A stretch of DNA of 64,000 nucleotides from Saccharothrix australiensis (GCF_003634935.1 NZ_RBXO01000001.1:1240001-1304000), one strand, 5' to 3'. Shown: positions 51,285 through 60,841, counted from the first letter of the stretch. The notes: generated by a model not told the origin, from the sequence alone. Program-made: numbers and translations.

Positions 51285-52022
51285 GTGAAAGCCGACCCCG
51301 CCGTGCAGCGCAGGCTGCTCGACCTGGCGCAGGTGGACGCCGAACTGGCGCGCGTCGCCCACCGCCGCCGCACGCTGCCGGAGATCGCCGAGATCGCCGA
51401 GGCGGAGAAGGTGGCGCGGGCCAAGCAGGACGCCCTGACCACCGTCGAGACCACGCTGGGCGACCTGACGCGCGACGTCAAGCGCCAGGAGACCGAGATC
51501 GACCAGGTGCGCGCCCGCAAGGAGCGCGACCGGGCGCTGATGCAGTCCGGCTCGGTGGGCGCCAAGCAGCTCACCGACTTGGAGCACGAGCTGGCCACGC
51601 TGGAGCGCAGGCAGGCGGCCTTGGAGGACGACCTGCTGGAGCTGATGGAGCGCCGCGAGGCGGTGGAGGCCGACGTGCAGCACGCGCGCGTGGAGCTGGA
51701 CAAGGCGCAGGAGGCGCTGGCGGACGCGGCCCGGCGGCGGGACACCGCGCTGGCCGACCTGGAGTCGACCGAGGCCAAGCGCGTCGCGGAGCGCAAGCTC
51801 GCGGCGACCCGGTTCCCCGAGCCGCTGCTCGCGCTCTACGACCGCGTGCGGGCGCACAAGGGCATCGGCGCGGCGCTGCTGCAGTCGCGGCGCTGTGGCG
51901 CTTGTCGCATCGAGCTGGACCGCAACGCGCTGTCCCAGGTGAAGGACGCCGCGAAGGACGAGGTCGTGCAGTGCGAGGAGTGCGGCGCGATCATGGTGCG
52001 GACGGGCGAGTCCGGGCTGTGA
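51285..52022 (+). CDS. C4-type zinc-ribbon coiled-coil protein (CT398-like)
   Basis: A 245-residue protein made of a long antiparallel coiled coil (about 5-175) and a C-terminal zinc ribbon CGAC(RIELD...)CEEC (about 205-230). It is the Rv2229c-type protein found next to NIF3 in most actinobacteria; the function is unknown, nucleic-acid binding is inferred. GTG 51285 follows GGAGG with a 6-base gap. Its stop overlaps the next start (GTGA). Confidence 0.9.
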   Translation: MKADPAVQRRLLDLAQVDAELARVAHRRRTLPEIAEIAEAEKVARAKQDALTTVETTLGDLTRDVKRQETEIDQVRARKERDRALMQSGSVGAKQLTDLEHELATLERRQAALEDDLLELMERREAVEADVQHARVELDKAQEALADAARRRDTALADLESTEAKRVAERKLAATRFPEPLLALYDRVRAHKGIGAALLQSRRCGACRIELDRNALSQVKDAAKDEVVQCEECGAIMVRTGESGL

Positions 52023-53263
52023 AGGTCGTCGTCGAGGCGGACGGCGGGTCGCGGGGCAACCCCGGTCCCGCCGGGTACGGCGCGGTGGTGCGGGACGCGT
52101 CGACCGGGCGGGTGCTGGCCGAGCGGTCGGCCGGGATCGGGGTCGCCACCAACAACGTCGCCGAGTACCAGGGCCTGCTCGCGGGCCTGCGGGCGGCGGC
52201 CGAGCTGGGCGCCTCGGCGGTGTCCGTGCGGATGGACTCCAAGCTGGTGGTCGAGCAGATGTCCGGCCGCTGGCAGGTGAAGCACCCGTCGATGCAGCCG
52301 CTGGCGCGCGAGGCGCGCGCGCTGGCGGGCGCGTTCGACCAGGTGTCGTACGAGTGGATCCCGCGCGAGCGCAACAAGGACGCGGACCGGCTCGCCAACG
52401 AGGCGATGGACGAGCAGGCCGGTGTCGTCCGGGCCCGGCGGGACGCGGGCGAGTCGGGCGCACGGGAGTCGGGCGCTGTGGGGTCGGGCGCTGTGGGGTC
52501 GGGCGCGGGAGCGCGCCGGGGCGGGCAGTCGGGTGGCGGAGCGGCGCGGGGCGCGGGCGGGCCGGGTGACGTGGCGCGCCGCGAGGCGGTCGAGCCCGGT
52601 GTCGGGTCGGCGGTGCGGGTCGCGCCGTCGTCGTGGTCCGGCGCGCTGGGCGAGCCGACCCGGCTGTACCTGCTCCGGCACGGGCAGACCGAGCTGTCGG
52701 TGGCGCGCCGGTACTCGGGGCGCGGCAACCCGCCGCTGACCGAGGTGGGCCGGCGGCAGGCCGAGGCCGCGGCGGCGCGGCTGGCCAAGCTCGACGGGGT
52801 GGCGGCCGTGGTGTCCTCGCCGCTGGACCGGGCCTGGCGGACGGCGTTGGCCGTGGCGGGGGCGGTCGGGGGCGAGGCGACCGCGCACGAGGGGCTGGTC
52901 GAGACCGACTTCGGCGCGTGGGAGGGCCTGACGTTCGCGGAGGCCGCCGCGCGCGACCCGGAGGTGCACCGCCGGTGGCTGGGCGACCCGTCCGTGCCGA
53001 CGCCCGGCGGCGAGAGCTTCGACGAGGTGCACCGGCGGGTGCGCGCGGCGCTGGACGAGCTGCTCGCCCGGCACGCCGGCGGGAACGTCGTGGTGGTCAG
53101 CCACGTCACGCCGATCAAGACGCTGCTGCGGCTCGGGCTCGACGTCGGGCCCTCGCTGCTGTTCCGGCTGCACCTGGACCTGGCGTCGCTGTCGGTGGCG
53201 GAGTTCTACCCGGACGGGCACGCGTCGGTGCGGCTGGTCAACGACACCTCGCACCTGGGCTGA
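52019..53263 (+). CDS. Bifunctional RNase HI / phosphoglycerate-mutase-type acid phosphatase
   Basis: 414 residues. The N-terminal RNase HI domain (about 1-130) has VEADGGSRGNPG (catalytic Asp), NVAEYQGLLAGL (Glu), VRMDSKLVVEQ (Asp) and RERNKDADRLAN (Asp). The C-terminal histidine phosphatase (about 215-410) has LRHGQTE (phospho-His), SSPLDRAWRTA, and VVVVSHVTPIK. In mycobacteria (Rv2228c) this protein cuts RNA/DNA hybrids and dephosphorylates alpha-ribazole phosphate, linking it to the cobalamin genes nearby. The inter-domain linker (about 140-205) is Gly/Ala/Ser-rich with a GAVGS repeat. Confidence 0.92.
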   Translation: MKVVVEADGGSRGNPGPAGYGAVVRDASTGRVLAERSAGIGVATNNVAEYQGLLAGLRAAAELGASAVSVRMDSKLVVEQMSGRWQVKHPSMQPLAREARALAGAFDQVSYEWIPRERNKDADRLANEAMDEQAGVVRARRDAGESGARESGAVGSGAVGSGAGARRGGQSGGGAARGAGGPGDVARREAVEPGVGSAVRVAPSSWSGALGEPTRLYLLRHGQTELSVARRYSGRGNPPLTEVGRRQAEAAAARLAKLDGVAAVVSSPLDRAWRTALAVAGAVGGEATAHEGLVETDFGAWEGLTFAEAAARDPEVHRRWLGDPSVPTPGGESFDEVHRRVRAALDELLARHAGGNVVVVSHVTPIKTLLRLGLDVGPSLLFRLHLDLASLSVAEFYPDGHASVRLVNDTSHLG

Positions 53264-53294
53264 CGGCGCCGCGCCCGCGGTCCGGCCCGTCGGG

Positions 53295-53852
53295 TCAGAC
53301 CGCCGGGCGGAGCTGGGTGCGCTTGCGGCGGAACCGGATGTCCTCGACGGCCAGCGTGAAGCGGTCGAGCGCGGTGCGGATCGCGTCCGCCGAGGTGGGC
53401 GCGATGACGTCGCCGACGATGTCCGGGTCGAGGATGAATTCACCGCGCAGCACGTTGTCCGCGCCCTTGCCGGTGAACAGCGGATTCAACGCGTAGTCCA
53501 TCGCGACGAGGAATCCCTGGCTGCCGCCGGTGGCCAGGGGCAGGATCACCCGACCGCGCAGCCCTTTCTTCGGCAGCAGGTCGAGCAACGCCTTCACGAG
53601 GCCGCTGTAGGCCGCCCGGTACACCGGGCTCGCGACCACGATGCCGTCGGCGCGCAGCACGGCGCTCACCGCGTCGGCGATCTCCGGGTCGTGCAGGTCC
53701 TCGGTGAGCAGCGACAACGTGGGCAGTTGCCGTACGTGCAGGGTCCGCACCTCGTAACCCGCCGCGCGCAGCAGGTCGTCGACGTGCGACACCACGATCG
53801 CGGTGCGCGACGTGGGAGAAGGACTGCCGGAAATAACCAGAATGGAGGACAT
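53295..53852 (-). CDS. NADPH-dependent FMN reductase (SsuE-like)
   Basis: A 185-residue flavodoxin-like reductase. The phosphate loop ISGSPSPTSRTA follows strand 1, and ASPVYRAAYSGLVKALLDLLP contains the flavin-ring loop and the pi-helix-like Tyr typical of SsuE/MsuE. It supplies reduced FMN to a flavin monooxygenase, for example an alkanesulfonate monooxygenase, but no such partner is in the window. ATG 53852 follows GGAAA/GGTGTTCC region weakly; it is divergent from rnpB. Confidence 0.88.
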   Translation of the reverse strand: MSSILVISGSPSPTSRTAIVVSHVDDLLRAAGYEVRTLHVRQLPTLSLLTEDLHDPEIADAVSAVLRADGIVVASPVYRAAYSGLVKALLDLLPKKGLRGRVILPLATGGSQGFLVAMDYALNPLFTGKGADNVLRGEFILDPDIVGDVIAPTSADAIRTALDRFTLAVEDIRFRRKRTQLRPAV

Positions 53853-54057
53853 GGTCGCGGAACACCTTCCCGAAAAGGCTCGGACACCGAGATGAATTCG
53901 GTCAGCGGAGACAGATCGCGGCGGACGTCCGGCCGAAGTCCACGTGCCGACGTCGAGTGAGTGCGGCTATTCCCGGCATGTTTCGAGTAGAGCAGTCGGT
54001 TCCACATCACGACAAGGTTTCGGGTGGCTGGTTCCACGCCCTGGGACGCGAGCCGCT

Positions 54058-54063
54058 ATCATC
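54058..54063 (+). promoter_or_regulatory. -10 element of rnpB
   Basis: TATCAT lies 6 bases before the predicted 5' end of RNase P RNA (54070). A weak -35 candidate, TTCCAC, is at 54033-54038. Assigned from position relative to the RNA end. Confidence 0.55.
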
Positions 54064-54069
54064 TCCCCC

Positions 54070-54466
54070 GGACGAGTCGGCAGGACGGCCGCGTCGGCAG
54101 GTGCGAGCCTGCCGCCGAGGAAAGTCCGGACTCCGCAGGGCAGGGTGGTTGTCAACGGCAACCAGGGGCGACCCTCGGGACAGTGCCACAGAGAACAGAC
54201 CGCCCCGGCGCGAGCCGGGGTAAGGGTGAAACGGTGGTGTAAGAGACCACCAGCGCCCCCGGTGACGGGGGCGGCTCGGTAAACCCCACCCGGAGCAAGG
54301 CCAAGAGGGCGCTTCGGCGCCTGCGCAGGCGATCGAGGGCGGCCCGCCCGAGCCTGCGGGTAGGCCGCACGAGCCTGTCGGCGACGGCAGGCCGAGATGG
54401 ATGGCCGTCGGACGGTGTCGCCGCGAGGCGCCCGTGAACAGAATCCGGCTTACGGCCGACTCGTCC
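54070..54466 (+). ncRNA. rnpB: RNase P RNA (bacterial class A)
   Basis: About 397 bases. The ends pair as helix P1: GGACGAGTCGG at 54070-54080 with CCGACTCGTCC at 54456-54466. The universal core is present: GAGGAAAGTCCGGACTCC near the 5' side (about 54117), the ACAGAGAACAGACCGCC type J segment (about 54190), GGTAAGGGTGAAACGGTGG, GTAAACCCCACC, and the 3' ACAGAATCCGGCTTAC pairing partner (about 54439). It cuts the 5' leader from precursor tRNAs together with the RnpA protein. Confidence 0.96.
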
Positions 54467-54580
54467 CCCGGACCTCCCGGCGCTCCGTCCGGGCTCTCCC
54501 GCGCGCCACCGGTGCCGTCCGGGTCCGCCCCGTCCGGGGGCGCCACGTCCGGGGGCGCCACGTCGTCCCGCGCGGTCGGG

Positions 54581-54922
54581 TCAGCGGCGGGACGGCCGGC
54601 CCGGCGGCATCCGGTGCACCGGCCGGAACGCCTCGCCGCCGTTGTAGCGGCGCTCCAGCTCCGCCACGTACGCCGCCACCGCCGGGTTCACGATGTCCGC
54701 GAGGCTCCGCACCTCCGCCGAGGGCTCGTAGGCCGCCAGGTAGGTGGCCGCCGCACGGGCCCTGTCCAGCACGTCCTGGTCGAAGTTGACCGTCCGCTGA
54801 ACCCGCCGCCCCGAACGCGCCTCCGTGCCGGTAACCTGATCACTGCCCGGAACGGCCACCGAGACCGTGATCTCGTTCACCCCGGAGGTTGAATCGGGCG
54901 CGGCATCGGGCGGTTGGGTCAT
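54581..54922 (-). CDS. ParB C-terminal-like / ribbon-helix-helix DNA-binding protein
   Basis: A 113-residue protein. ATG 54922 follows GGAGG with 7-base spacing. A disordered acidic N-terminus precedes a ribbon-helix-helix-like fold: strand RRVQRTVNFD, helix DVLDRARAAATYLAAY, then helix SLADIVNPAVAAYVAELERRYNGG, and a basic end RPVHRMPPGRPSRR. It resembles the centromere-binding domain of actinomycete plasmid ParB proteins. It has no ParA neighbour. It is divergent from the type IV-like operon and is a good candidate for binding the palindrome at 55144-55157. Confidence 0.75.
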   Translation of the reverse strand: MTQPPDAAPDSTSGVNEITVSVAVPGSDQVTGTEARSGRRVQRTVNFDQDVLDRARAAATYLAAYEPSAEVRSLADIVNPAVAAYVAELERRYNGGEAFRPVHRMPPGRPSRR

Positions 54923-55303
54923 CGACGGGCCTCCTCGGCGTCGTCACTCCGGGATGCGGCCCGTTCGGGTACGCCTTCCGGCCGGACGGGTCACTGGCGC
55001 GGCGGGGTGGACAGGGGGACCAGGGTCGTGCACACGGTGCGTGACCAGGGAGTCGGCGGGCGGGTGAACTGTCTCGGCAATCGGGAGAATCCAGTGCCGC
55101 CGGTTCTCCACCGGGCCCCCTCGAACCATGATGGCTGTGGTCAGATTAGACGTAATCCACTCCCAGGGGAACGGTTATTGATCTACCCACTGCAAGCCGA
55201 CCGATACACCTCGTGACGAAGACGTGTTCTACTCGATAGCGCACGAACCGGACGGGCACCCCTCGGCTCGCCCGGCGAAGTCCTGCGTACTCAGGAGTAC
55301 GAG
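54923..55303. other. 381-bp divergent regulatory gap before the secretion operon
   Basis: No gene is supported. The second half is much richer in A/T than the neighbourhood (from about 55125) and carries the palindrome GATTA-GACG-TAATC at 55144-55157 and a further AT-rich patch (GGTTATTGATC, about 55173). Both the ParB-like gene and the secretion operon must start transcription here. Confidence 0.6.
55144..55157. promoter_or_regulatory. 14-bp palindrome, candidate operator of the secretion operon
   Basis: GATTA-GACG-TAATC is a perfect inverted repeat 147 bases upstream of the first gene of the operon, in an AT-rich patch. Likely regulators are the neighbouring ribbon-helix-helix protein or a host factor; this is inference. 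Confidence 0.45.
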
Positions 55304-55582
55304 ATGACCGCCATGACCCTGGTAACACTCGCGCAGCAGACGGAGCCCGCCCTTGGCACAGGCGGCGTGCGCCAGTGGATTCTGGACAACCTGGTCCCGC
55401 TGCTCCTGCTGACCGTCGCGGTCCTGCTGCTCTGGTTGGGCGGTGGCAAGGGCGACAACGCCGGGGTCATGCGCCGCCTGGGCGGCGTGATCATCGCGCT
55501 GGCGATCGTCGGCCTCGCGGTGACCACCGACGCGGGCGAGAACATCGGCCAGTGGATCGCCGGCCTGTTCACCGGCGGGTGA
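55304..55582 (+). CDS. VirB2/TrbC-like pilin-type membrane protein
   Basis: A 92-residue protein with two hydrophobic helices (NLVPLLLLTVAVLLLWLGG and GGVIIALAIVGLAVTTDAG) joined by a short basic loop (KGDNAGVMRRL), the layout of VirB2 pilins and of small membrane proteins that begin actinomycete type IV-like loci. The N-terminus is short, so a cleaved signal is uncertain. ATG 55304 follows CAGGAG; ATG 55313 is an alternative. First gene of a seven-gene operon. Confidence 0.7.
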   Translation: MTAMTLVTLAQQTEPALGTGGVRQWILDNLVPLLLLTVAVLLLWLGGGKGDNAGVMRRLGGVIIALAIVGLAVTTDAGENIGQWIAGLFTGG

Positions 55583-55585
55583 CCC

Positions 55586-56062
55586 TTGCGGGTACGCACT
55601 GACGACGAGGTCTACCGGGTCGACGCCGTCTGGCTCGGCCCGCCCAAGGCGACCTTCCCGTGGCGGGCGCGCTACGTGGCGTGGGGCGTCGGCATCGTGG
55701 TGTTCCTGCTGGTCACCGCGGTGCAGCGGCAGGTGGGGTTCGGTTTCGACTTCATCAACACCGGCTGGGGATTCGTGATCACCGTCGCGCTGACCCGCTT
55801 CCTCTGCTCCCGCATCAGCCACGAGCGCCCGCTGTCCTCGGTCGTGACGATGTGGGTGCGCGAACTGACCGCGCCGCGCGAGAAGACCTCGGGTACGGGT
55901 GGCGCGGCCAGCGCGTCGCGCATCCGGGTGAGCCCCGAGCGACCGCGTCGGCGCCCCAGGGGCAGGGCCGCGAAACGCGCCGCCCGCGCCGCCCGATCCC
56001 AGCACCGCAGGCAGGCAGACCGCCGTAAGAAGGAGGTTCGCGGTGTTCGGACGCCGGCGTGA
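55586..56062 (+). CDS. VirB3/PrgI-like membrane protein
   Basis: A 158-residue protein starting at TTG 55586 (the only in-frame start), 3 bases after the pilin-like gene stops. Two close hydrophobic segments (YVAWGVGIVVFLLVTAV; GWGFVITVALTRFLCS) sit near the N-terminus, as in VirB3/PrgI/TcpE proteins that partner VirB4. The C-terminal half is a very basic tail (RPRRRPRGRAAKRAARAARS). It overlaps the VirB4 gene by 20 bases. Confidence 0.7.
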   Translation: MRVRTDDEVYRVDAVWLGPPKATFPWRARYVAWGVGIVVFLLVTAVQRQVGFGFDFINTGWGFVITVALTRFLCSRISHERPLSSVVTMWVRELTAPREKTSGTGGAASASRIRVSPERPRRRPRGRAAKRAARAARSQHRRQADRRKKEVRGVRTPA

Positions 56063-58907
56063 CCGGTCCCGACGTTCCGCAGCGCAGCACGTGGCCCAGC
56101 ACGCGGCCTCCGCGCGGGACGACCGGAAGGTCTACAGCAAGCGCGGCCGCCGCCTCCCCGGCGAGCAGGCCGTGCCGAGCTACACACCGTCGATCGCCGC
56201 GCGCAGCATCGACGGCCACCTGCTGCGCACCGGGCAGGAGGTCTACGCCTGGTACAAGCTCGCGCCCCAGCGCTGGTCGTTCCGCTCGGACTCGCAGCGG
56301 CAGGACCTGATCGCCGCGATCGCGGGCCAGTACGCCGAGCTCCAGGGCCGTTGGATGCACCTGCGCGTCACCACGCGCCCGTACCCGATCCGCATGTGGG
56401 CCGAGGCGCACGTGCACAACGCGGTGCGGCGGCTGCCGGACACGCCGGGCACGCTGTCGTTCGACGACTACATGGTCGGCGAGCAGCAGCAGCTCATGGG
56501 CCGCTCGATGGCGGAGAAGGAGGTCTACCTCGGCGTCCAGGTGCAGACCCGGAACATGATGGACCGCGCCGTCGAACGGGCCGCGCCCGTGCTGCGCAAG
56601 GTGTTCCCGGACGCCGTGGACGCCGAGCTGGTCGCGATCGAGTCCGAGGTCGACCACCTGGACCAGGTGATCGCGTCGGCCGGGCTGGAGGGGCGCCCGG
56701 TCACGGCCGAGGAGATGTCCTGGCTGATGCACCGGTCGTGCTCGCTGGGCCTGCCCGCGCCGCGCAACCTGCCCGCCGTGCCCGGCGCGCCGTGGGAGCC
56801 CGAGGACCTGGCGTCGTTCACCGACGCGGCGGACTTCCACCAGGAGCCGTACGCGCCGACGGTGACCGTGCGGGGCCGCACCGGCTCGAACGCGGGCATC
56901 AAGCGGCACGTCGCCGTGCTCACCGTCGGCCTGATGCACGGGCTCCAGATCCCCGAGGTCGACGACCCGTGGGTGCAGCGCTCGGACCGGCTGCCCGCCG
57001 CCGTCGAGTGGTCGGCGCGGATCTACGTGCGGCGGCCCGAGGAGGTCGCCGGTGAGCTCCAGCGGCAGATGAACAAGGTCCGCTCGCAGGTGCGGCACTA
57101 CACCGACGAGCACGAGCTGGAGCCGCCGCAGTCGTTGGCGCGGCAGGCGTCGCGGGTGCTGGAGATCGACGACGAGATGACCTCCGGCTTCACCGCGCTG
57201 GGCACCCGCGTGCGCTCGTGGTGGCGGCTGGCGGTGTCCGGGCCGACCGAGCGGGAGGCGCTGCGGCTGGCACAGGCGCTGCTGGACCTCTACAAGCCGA
57301 AGGTCGCCATCGAGCACCCCGAGGCGCAGTACGCCATCGCGCGGGAGTTCATCCCCGGCGAGGCGCTGTCGTCGTCGGCCTACCTGCGGCGCGGCTCGGT
57401 GCTGTGGGCGGCGTCGGCCGTGCCCACCGCGACCGCCGAGGTGGGCGACCGGCGGGGCATCCTGCTCGGCGAGACCGTGACCGCGACCCGTCGCCCGGTG
57501 GCGTGGGACGCGTGGATGGCGCAGGAGCTCCGGGACGCCTCGGGGTTGACCGCGATGGTCGCCGGCCTGGGCGCGGGCAAGTCGTTCCTGGGCGGCGGCA
57601 TCGTCTACAAGACGCTGCGGGCCGGTGCGCACTGGACGCTGCTCGACCCGTCCGGGCCGCTGGCGGCGCTGTGCGACCTGCCCGAGCTGCGGCCGTACGC
57701 GCGGCCGATCAACCTGCTCAACGCCCAGGCGGGCATCCTCAACCCGTACCGGGTGGTCGCGGAGCCGCAACTGGACCACTTCATGGACGAGGAGGACCCG
57801 GAACGGGCGTGGCGGCGCGAGCGGGCCCTGGCCGCGGCGACCCGCCGCCGCCTGGTGCTGGACGTGCTGAGCGGCCTGCTGCCGTTCGAGGTCGCGCGCC
57901 TGCCGCAGACCCGGATCGTGCTGCTGCGCGCGGTCCGCACGGTCGGCGGCCGGCCCGACGCCCACCCCGGCCAGGTCTTCGAGGCGCTGCGCCGGGACGC
58001 GTCCGAGCACCACGAGCACGCCGTCGTGGTGGCCGACTTCCTGGACGAGATGCGCGAGCGGATGTCGCTGCTCATCCCGGAGCAGGACGCGGACCCGTAC
58101 AACGAGGCGCGCGACGACCGGTTGACGGTGCTGACGATGGCCGGCCTGAACCTGCCGAAGGACGGCGTCGGGCGCGAGCACTGGACCGACGCGGAGGCGC
58201 TCGGCGTCGAGATGCTCAACCTGGCGGCGTGGCTGACGCAGCGCTCGATCTACGAGCGGCCCAAGGACCTGCGCAAGGGCGTGTGGATCGACGAGGCGTT
58301 CTTCCTGTCCGAGGTCCCGACCGGCCGGGTGCTGATGAACCGGTTCGCGCGCGACTCCCGCAAGTGGAACGTGCGCGTCCTGCTGTCGTCCCAGATCCCG
58401 GCCGACTTCCTCAAGATCCAGGGCTTCGTGACCCTGCTCGACTCGGTCTTCGTGGGTCGGCTGGACGACGACCAGGCGCAGGCCGACGCGCTGCGGCTGC
58501 TGAAGGTGCCGGTCGGCGCGGGCTACGAGCAGGTCGTGGCGTCCCTCGGCCGCCGACCCGGCGGCGTCCGCAACAACACCGAACGCGACCGCGCGCCGCG
58601 GCAGTTCATCTTCGGCGACGGCGCGGGCGGCGTGGAGCGCATCCGGATCGACTTCTCCGGCCCGCACCTGGAGCACCTGCGCAACGCCCTGGACACGACG
58701 CCGGACGCGATGCGCGACGGCCCGGACCCGGCCGAGGTGGAGTTGACGTCGCCACCGCAGGACCCGTTCGCGTACGCGGAGGACTACCCCGACGACTACG
58801 ACGACGAACTCGCCGCCGACCTGGAAGTGGGCCTGGCGGACGAGCTCGTGGAGTCGACGCACGGTGAGGGAGGAAACCGCCGATCCGGCCGGGAAGGTGC
58901 GGCATGA
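56043..58907 (+). CDS. VirB4/TraC-type secretion ATPase
   Basis: A 954-residue ATPase. GTG 56043 has a strong AAGGAGG site. The N-terminal domain (about 1-450) is the VirB4-type membrane-docking region; the ATPase domain has Walker A VAGLGAGKSFLGG (about 505-512), Walker B KGVWIDEAFFLSEV (about 744-752) and the later VLLSSQIPADF motif with Gln, typical of the VirB4/TraG/HerA superfamily. It has no membrane helices, so it is a cytosolic motor. It powers assembly or substrate transfer of a type IV-like channel. The stop overlaps the next gene (ATGA). Confidence 0.88.
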   Translation: MFGRRRDRSRRSAAQHVAQHAASARDDRKVYSKRGRRLPGEQAVPSYTPSIAARSIDGHLLRTGQEVYAWYKLAPQRWSFRSDSQRQDLIAAIAGQYAELQGRWMHLRVTTRPYPIRMWAEAHVHNAVRRLPDTPGTLSFDDYMVGEQQQLMGRSMAEKEVYLGVQVQTRNMMDRAVERAAPVLRKVFPDAVDAELVAIESEVDHLDQVIASAGLEGRPVTAEEMSWLMHRSCSLGLPAPRNLPAVPGAPWEPEDLASFTDAADFHQEPYAPTVTVRGRTGSNAGIKRHVAVLTVGLMHGLQIPEVDDPWVQRSDRLPAAVEWSARIYVRRPEEVAGELQRQMNKVRSQVRHYTDEHELEPPQSLARQASRVLEIDDEMTSGFTALGTRVRSWWRLAVSGPTEREALRLAQALLDLYKPKVAIEHPEAQYAIAREFIPGEALSSSAYLRRGSVLWAASAVPTATAEVGDRRGILLGETVTATRRPVAWDAWMAQELRDASGLTAMVAGLGAGKSFLGGGIVYKTLRAGAHWTLLDPSGPLAALCDLPELRPYARPINLLNAQAGILNPYRVVAEPQLDHFMDEEDPERAWRRERALAAATRRRLVLDVLSGLLPFEVARLPQTRIVLLRAVRTVGGRPDAHPGQVFEALRRDASEHHEHAVVVADFLDEMRERMSLLIPEQDADPYNEARDDRLTVLTMAGLNLPKDGVGREHWTDAEALGVEMLNLAAWLTQRSIYERPKDLRKGVWIDEAFFLSEVPTGRVLMNRFARDSRKWNVRVLLSSQIPADFLKIQGFVTLLDSVFVGRLDDDQAQADALRLLKVPVGAGYEQVVASLGRRPGGVRNNTERDRAPRQFIFGDGAGGVERIRIDFSGPHLEHLRNALDTTPDAMRDGPDPAEVELTSPPQDPFAYAEDYPDDYDDELAADLEVGLADELVESTHGEGGNRRSGREGAA

Positions 58908-60841
58908 GCACCCTCCTCCTGGTGGCGGCGCTCGCCGCCGCGCTCTACGCGCGGCGGCGGTTCAAACGCACTCGTGCGGAAGACGTCCGCGTCGCGCCGC
59001 GTCGCGCGCGGTGGCGGGCGATGGTGGTCGTGGTCGCCCTGCTCGGTCTCCAAGCGGTCATCGGCGCGGCGCCCGCGCAGGCGGCGGGCTGCGGCGAGGC
59101 GCCCGCGCCGGAACGGCCGGGTTCGGGCATGGTCGGCGCGGTCGACCCGCCGATCGGCAACGGTGTCAAGGACTCGCCCTACCTGACCTACGGGTACGCG
59201 GGCATGGTCTGGCACACCTACCAGGAGAAGTGCGTGGTGCCCAACGCATCCCCGGTGCTGGACACCTGGATGGGCAACCAGCTGTTCAACGTCGGCAAGA
59301 ACATCGTCGGCGCGACCAACGCCCTGCACTACACCATCGTCGGTCAGGGGCTGCTCCAGCCGCTGGACACCGCGGTGAAGGAAGGCGTGCGGAAGGTATA
59401 CGACAACGTCTACCTTCGCTGGTTCGGGCTGGTGGCGCTGGTGCTGGCGGTGCTGATGTTCCGCCAGATCTGGCAGGGCGACCTGGCGACGATCAGCAAG
59501 CGCGGGCTGTGGGCGCTGGCCGCGATGTGGCTGGCGACCTCGACGCTGGCGCTGCCGCAGTTCTACGACGTGCTGGACAAGACGCTGGTGACCAAGACGT
59601 CCGAGATCCAGGCGGGTTTCGTGGCGGTGGAGGAGGGCAAGGACACCCTCGACGTGCTTCCGTCGCGGCTGCACGACTCGGTGGTCCACCAGAGCTGGCT
59701 GCGCGGTGAGTTCGGCTCTCCGGAAGCGCCTCAGTCGACGGAGTTCGGCGCGAGGCTGCTCGGCGTGCAGGCGTGGACGGTCCAGGAGATCGGCGATCAC
59801 AAGGACGGCGACGCGGCGGCGCTGAAGGCCAAGCAGGACGAGTACAAGGCCATCTACGAGCAGCTCGGCCCCGCCAAGGGCTACTTCAGCGGCGAGGCGG
59901 GCGGACGGACCGGTGCCGGGTTCCTCTCGTTGCTCCAGGCGATCGCGTTCTCGCTGTTCCAGCTGTTCGCCAAGGCCGCCGTGCTGCTGGCGCAGCTGCT
60001 GCTGCGCGTGCTCACCCTGGCCGGGCCGCTGATCGGGCTCGCGGCGCTGATCCACCACGACCTGCTGCGCAAGGTCGGCCGCGCGGTGGCGGTGACCGTG
60101 TTCAACGTGCTGGTGCTGGCGGCGCTGGCGGGCGTGCACGCCCTGTTGCTACAGGAGATCTTCAAGGCGACCGGCCTGACGCTGCTGACCAAGACGCTGC
60201 TCGGCCTGATGCTGACCCTGCTCTGCTTCATGGTCGGCAAACCGCTGCGCCGCATGTGGCAGATGGTCGAGATGTCGGTCGGCTCGGCCAGTGACGCGCT
60301 GCCCATGCGGGGCGGGCTGCTGTCCAGGTTCCGCCGCAAGAAGGACACCGGGCCGTCGCCGCAGGAGGAGTTCTGGGACACCGTGCGCGACTCGGACTTG
60401 GACGGGCCGGAGGCGCCGCAGCGCGGTCGCGGCAGGGTGCGACCCGAAGCCGCCCACCCCGAGGCCGCCCATCCCGTCGCCGCCCACCCCGTGGCCGCCA
60501 CGGCGCAGCGGCTCGACCGCGGCGGTCCGGCGCGCGAGGCGTCCCGCGTGGCCCTCGGCGGCGGCGCGGTGGCCGCGTTGCCCGCCGGTGGCCAGGGCGG
60601 GCAGGCGGTGCTGCCGTCGGGGCGGTCGCGGGTGGTCGACGCGCCGCCGGTGGCCGACCGGAACTGGGACCGGCTGGATGACGCCGTGCTCGTGCCCTCG
60701 CGGGCGACGAACGGCTTCGCGCGGATCGCCGACAGCCCCGTCGTGCCGGGGCCGCGGCGGGCCGAGACCGAGGTGGTGGCGGGGCGGCAGGTCCACGTGA
60801 TCTACCGGCCCTCGCGTGGGCTCGAGGTCAGGGACAGCTGA
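58904..60841 (+). CDS. VirB6/TrbL-like polytopic membrane protein
   Basis: 645 residues. An N-terminal signal/anchor and a second segment (MVVVVALLGLQAVIGAAPAQA) are followed by an extracytoplasmic loop with two Cys (GCGEA, EKCVV). Several helices then follow (FGLVALVLAVLMF, RGLWALAAMWLATSTLAL, AIAFSLFQLFAKAAVLLAQ, VLTLAGPLIGLAALI, VTVFNVLVLAALAGVHALLL, TLLGLMLTLLCFMVG). The 180-residue cytosolic tail is disordered with EAAHP/VAAHP pentad repeats. This layout fits the channel-forming VirB6 group. It is tied to both neighbours by overlaps (ATGA before, TGATG after). Confidence 0.8.
   Translation: MSTLLLVAALAAALYARRRFKRTRAEDVRVAPRRARWRAMVVVVALLGLQAVIGAAPAQAAGCGEAPAPERPGSGMVGAVDPPIGNGVKDSPYLTYGYAGMVWHTYQEKCVVPNASPVLDTWMGNQLFNVGKNIVGATNALHYTIVGQGLLQPLDTAVKEGVRKVYDNVYLRWFGLVALVLAVLMFRQIWQGDLATISKRGLWALAAMWLATSTLALPQFYDVLDKTLVTKTSEIQAGFVAVEEGKDTLDVLPSRLHDSVVHQSWLRGEFGSPEAPQSTEFGARLLGVQAWTVQEIGDHKDGDAAALKAKQDEYKAIYEQLGPAKGYFSGEAGGRTGAGFLSLLQAIAFSLFQLFAKAAVLLAQLLLRVLTLAGPLIGLAALIHHDLLRKVGRAVAVTVFNVLVLAALAGVHALLLQEIFKATGLTLLTKTLLGLMLTLLCFMVGKPLRRMWQMVEMSVGSASDALPMRGGLLSRFRRKKDTGPSPQEEFWDTVRDSDLDGPEAPQRGRGRVRPEAAHPEAAHPVAAHPVAATAQRLDRGGPAREASRVALGGGAVAALPAGGQGGQAVLPSGRSRVVDAPPVADRNWDRLDDAVLVPSRATNGFARIADSPVVPGPRRAETEVVAGRQVHVIYRPSRGLEVRDS

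Noticed and set aside
54152..54370. Minus-strand open frame inside rnpB
   Set aside because: The region is fully explained by the RNase P RNA.
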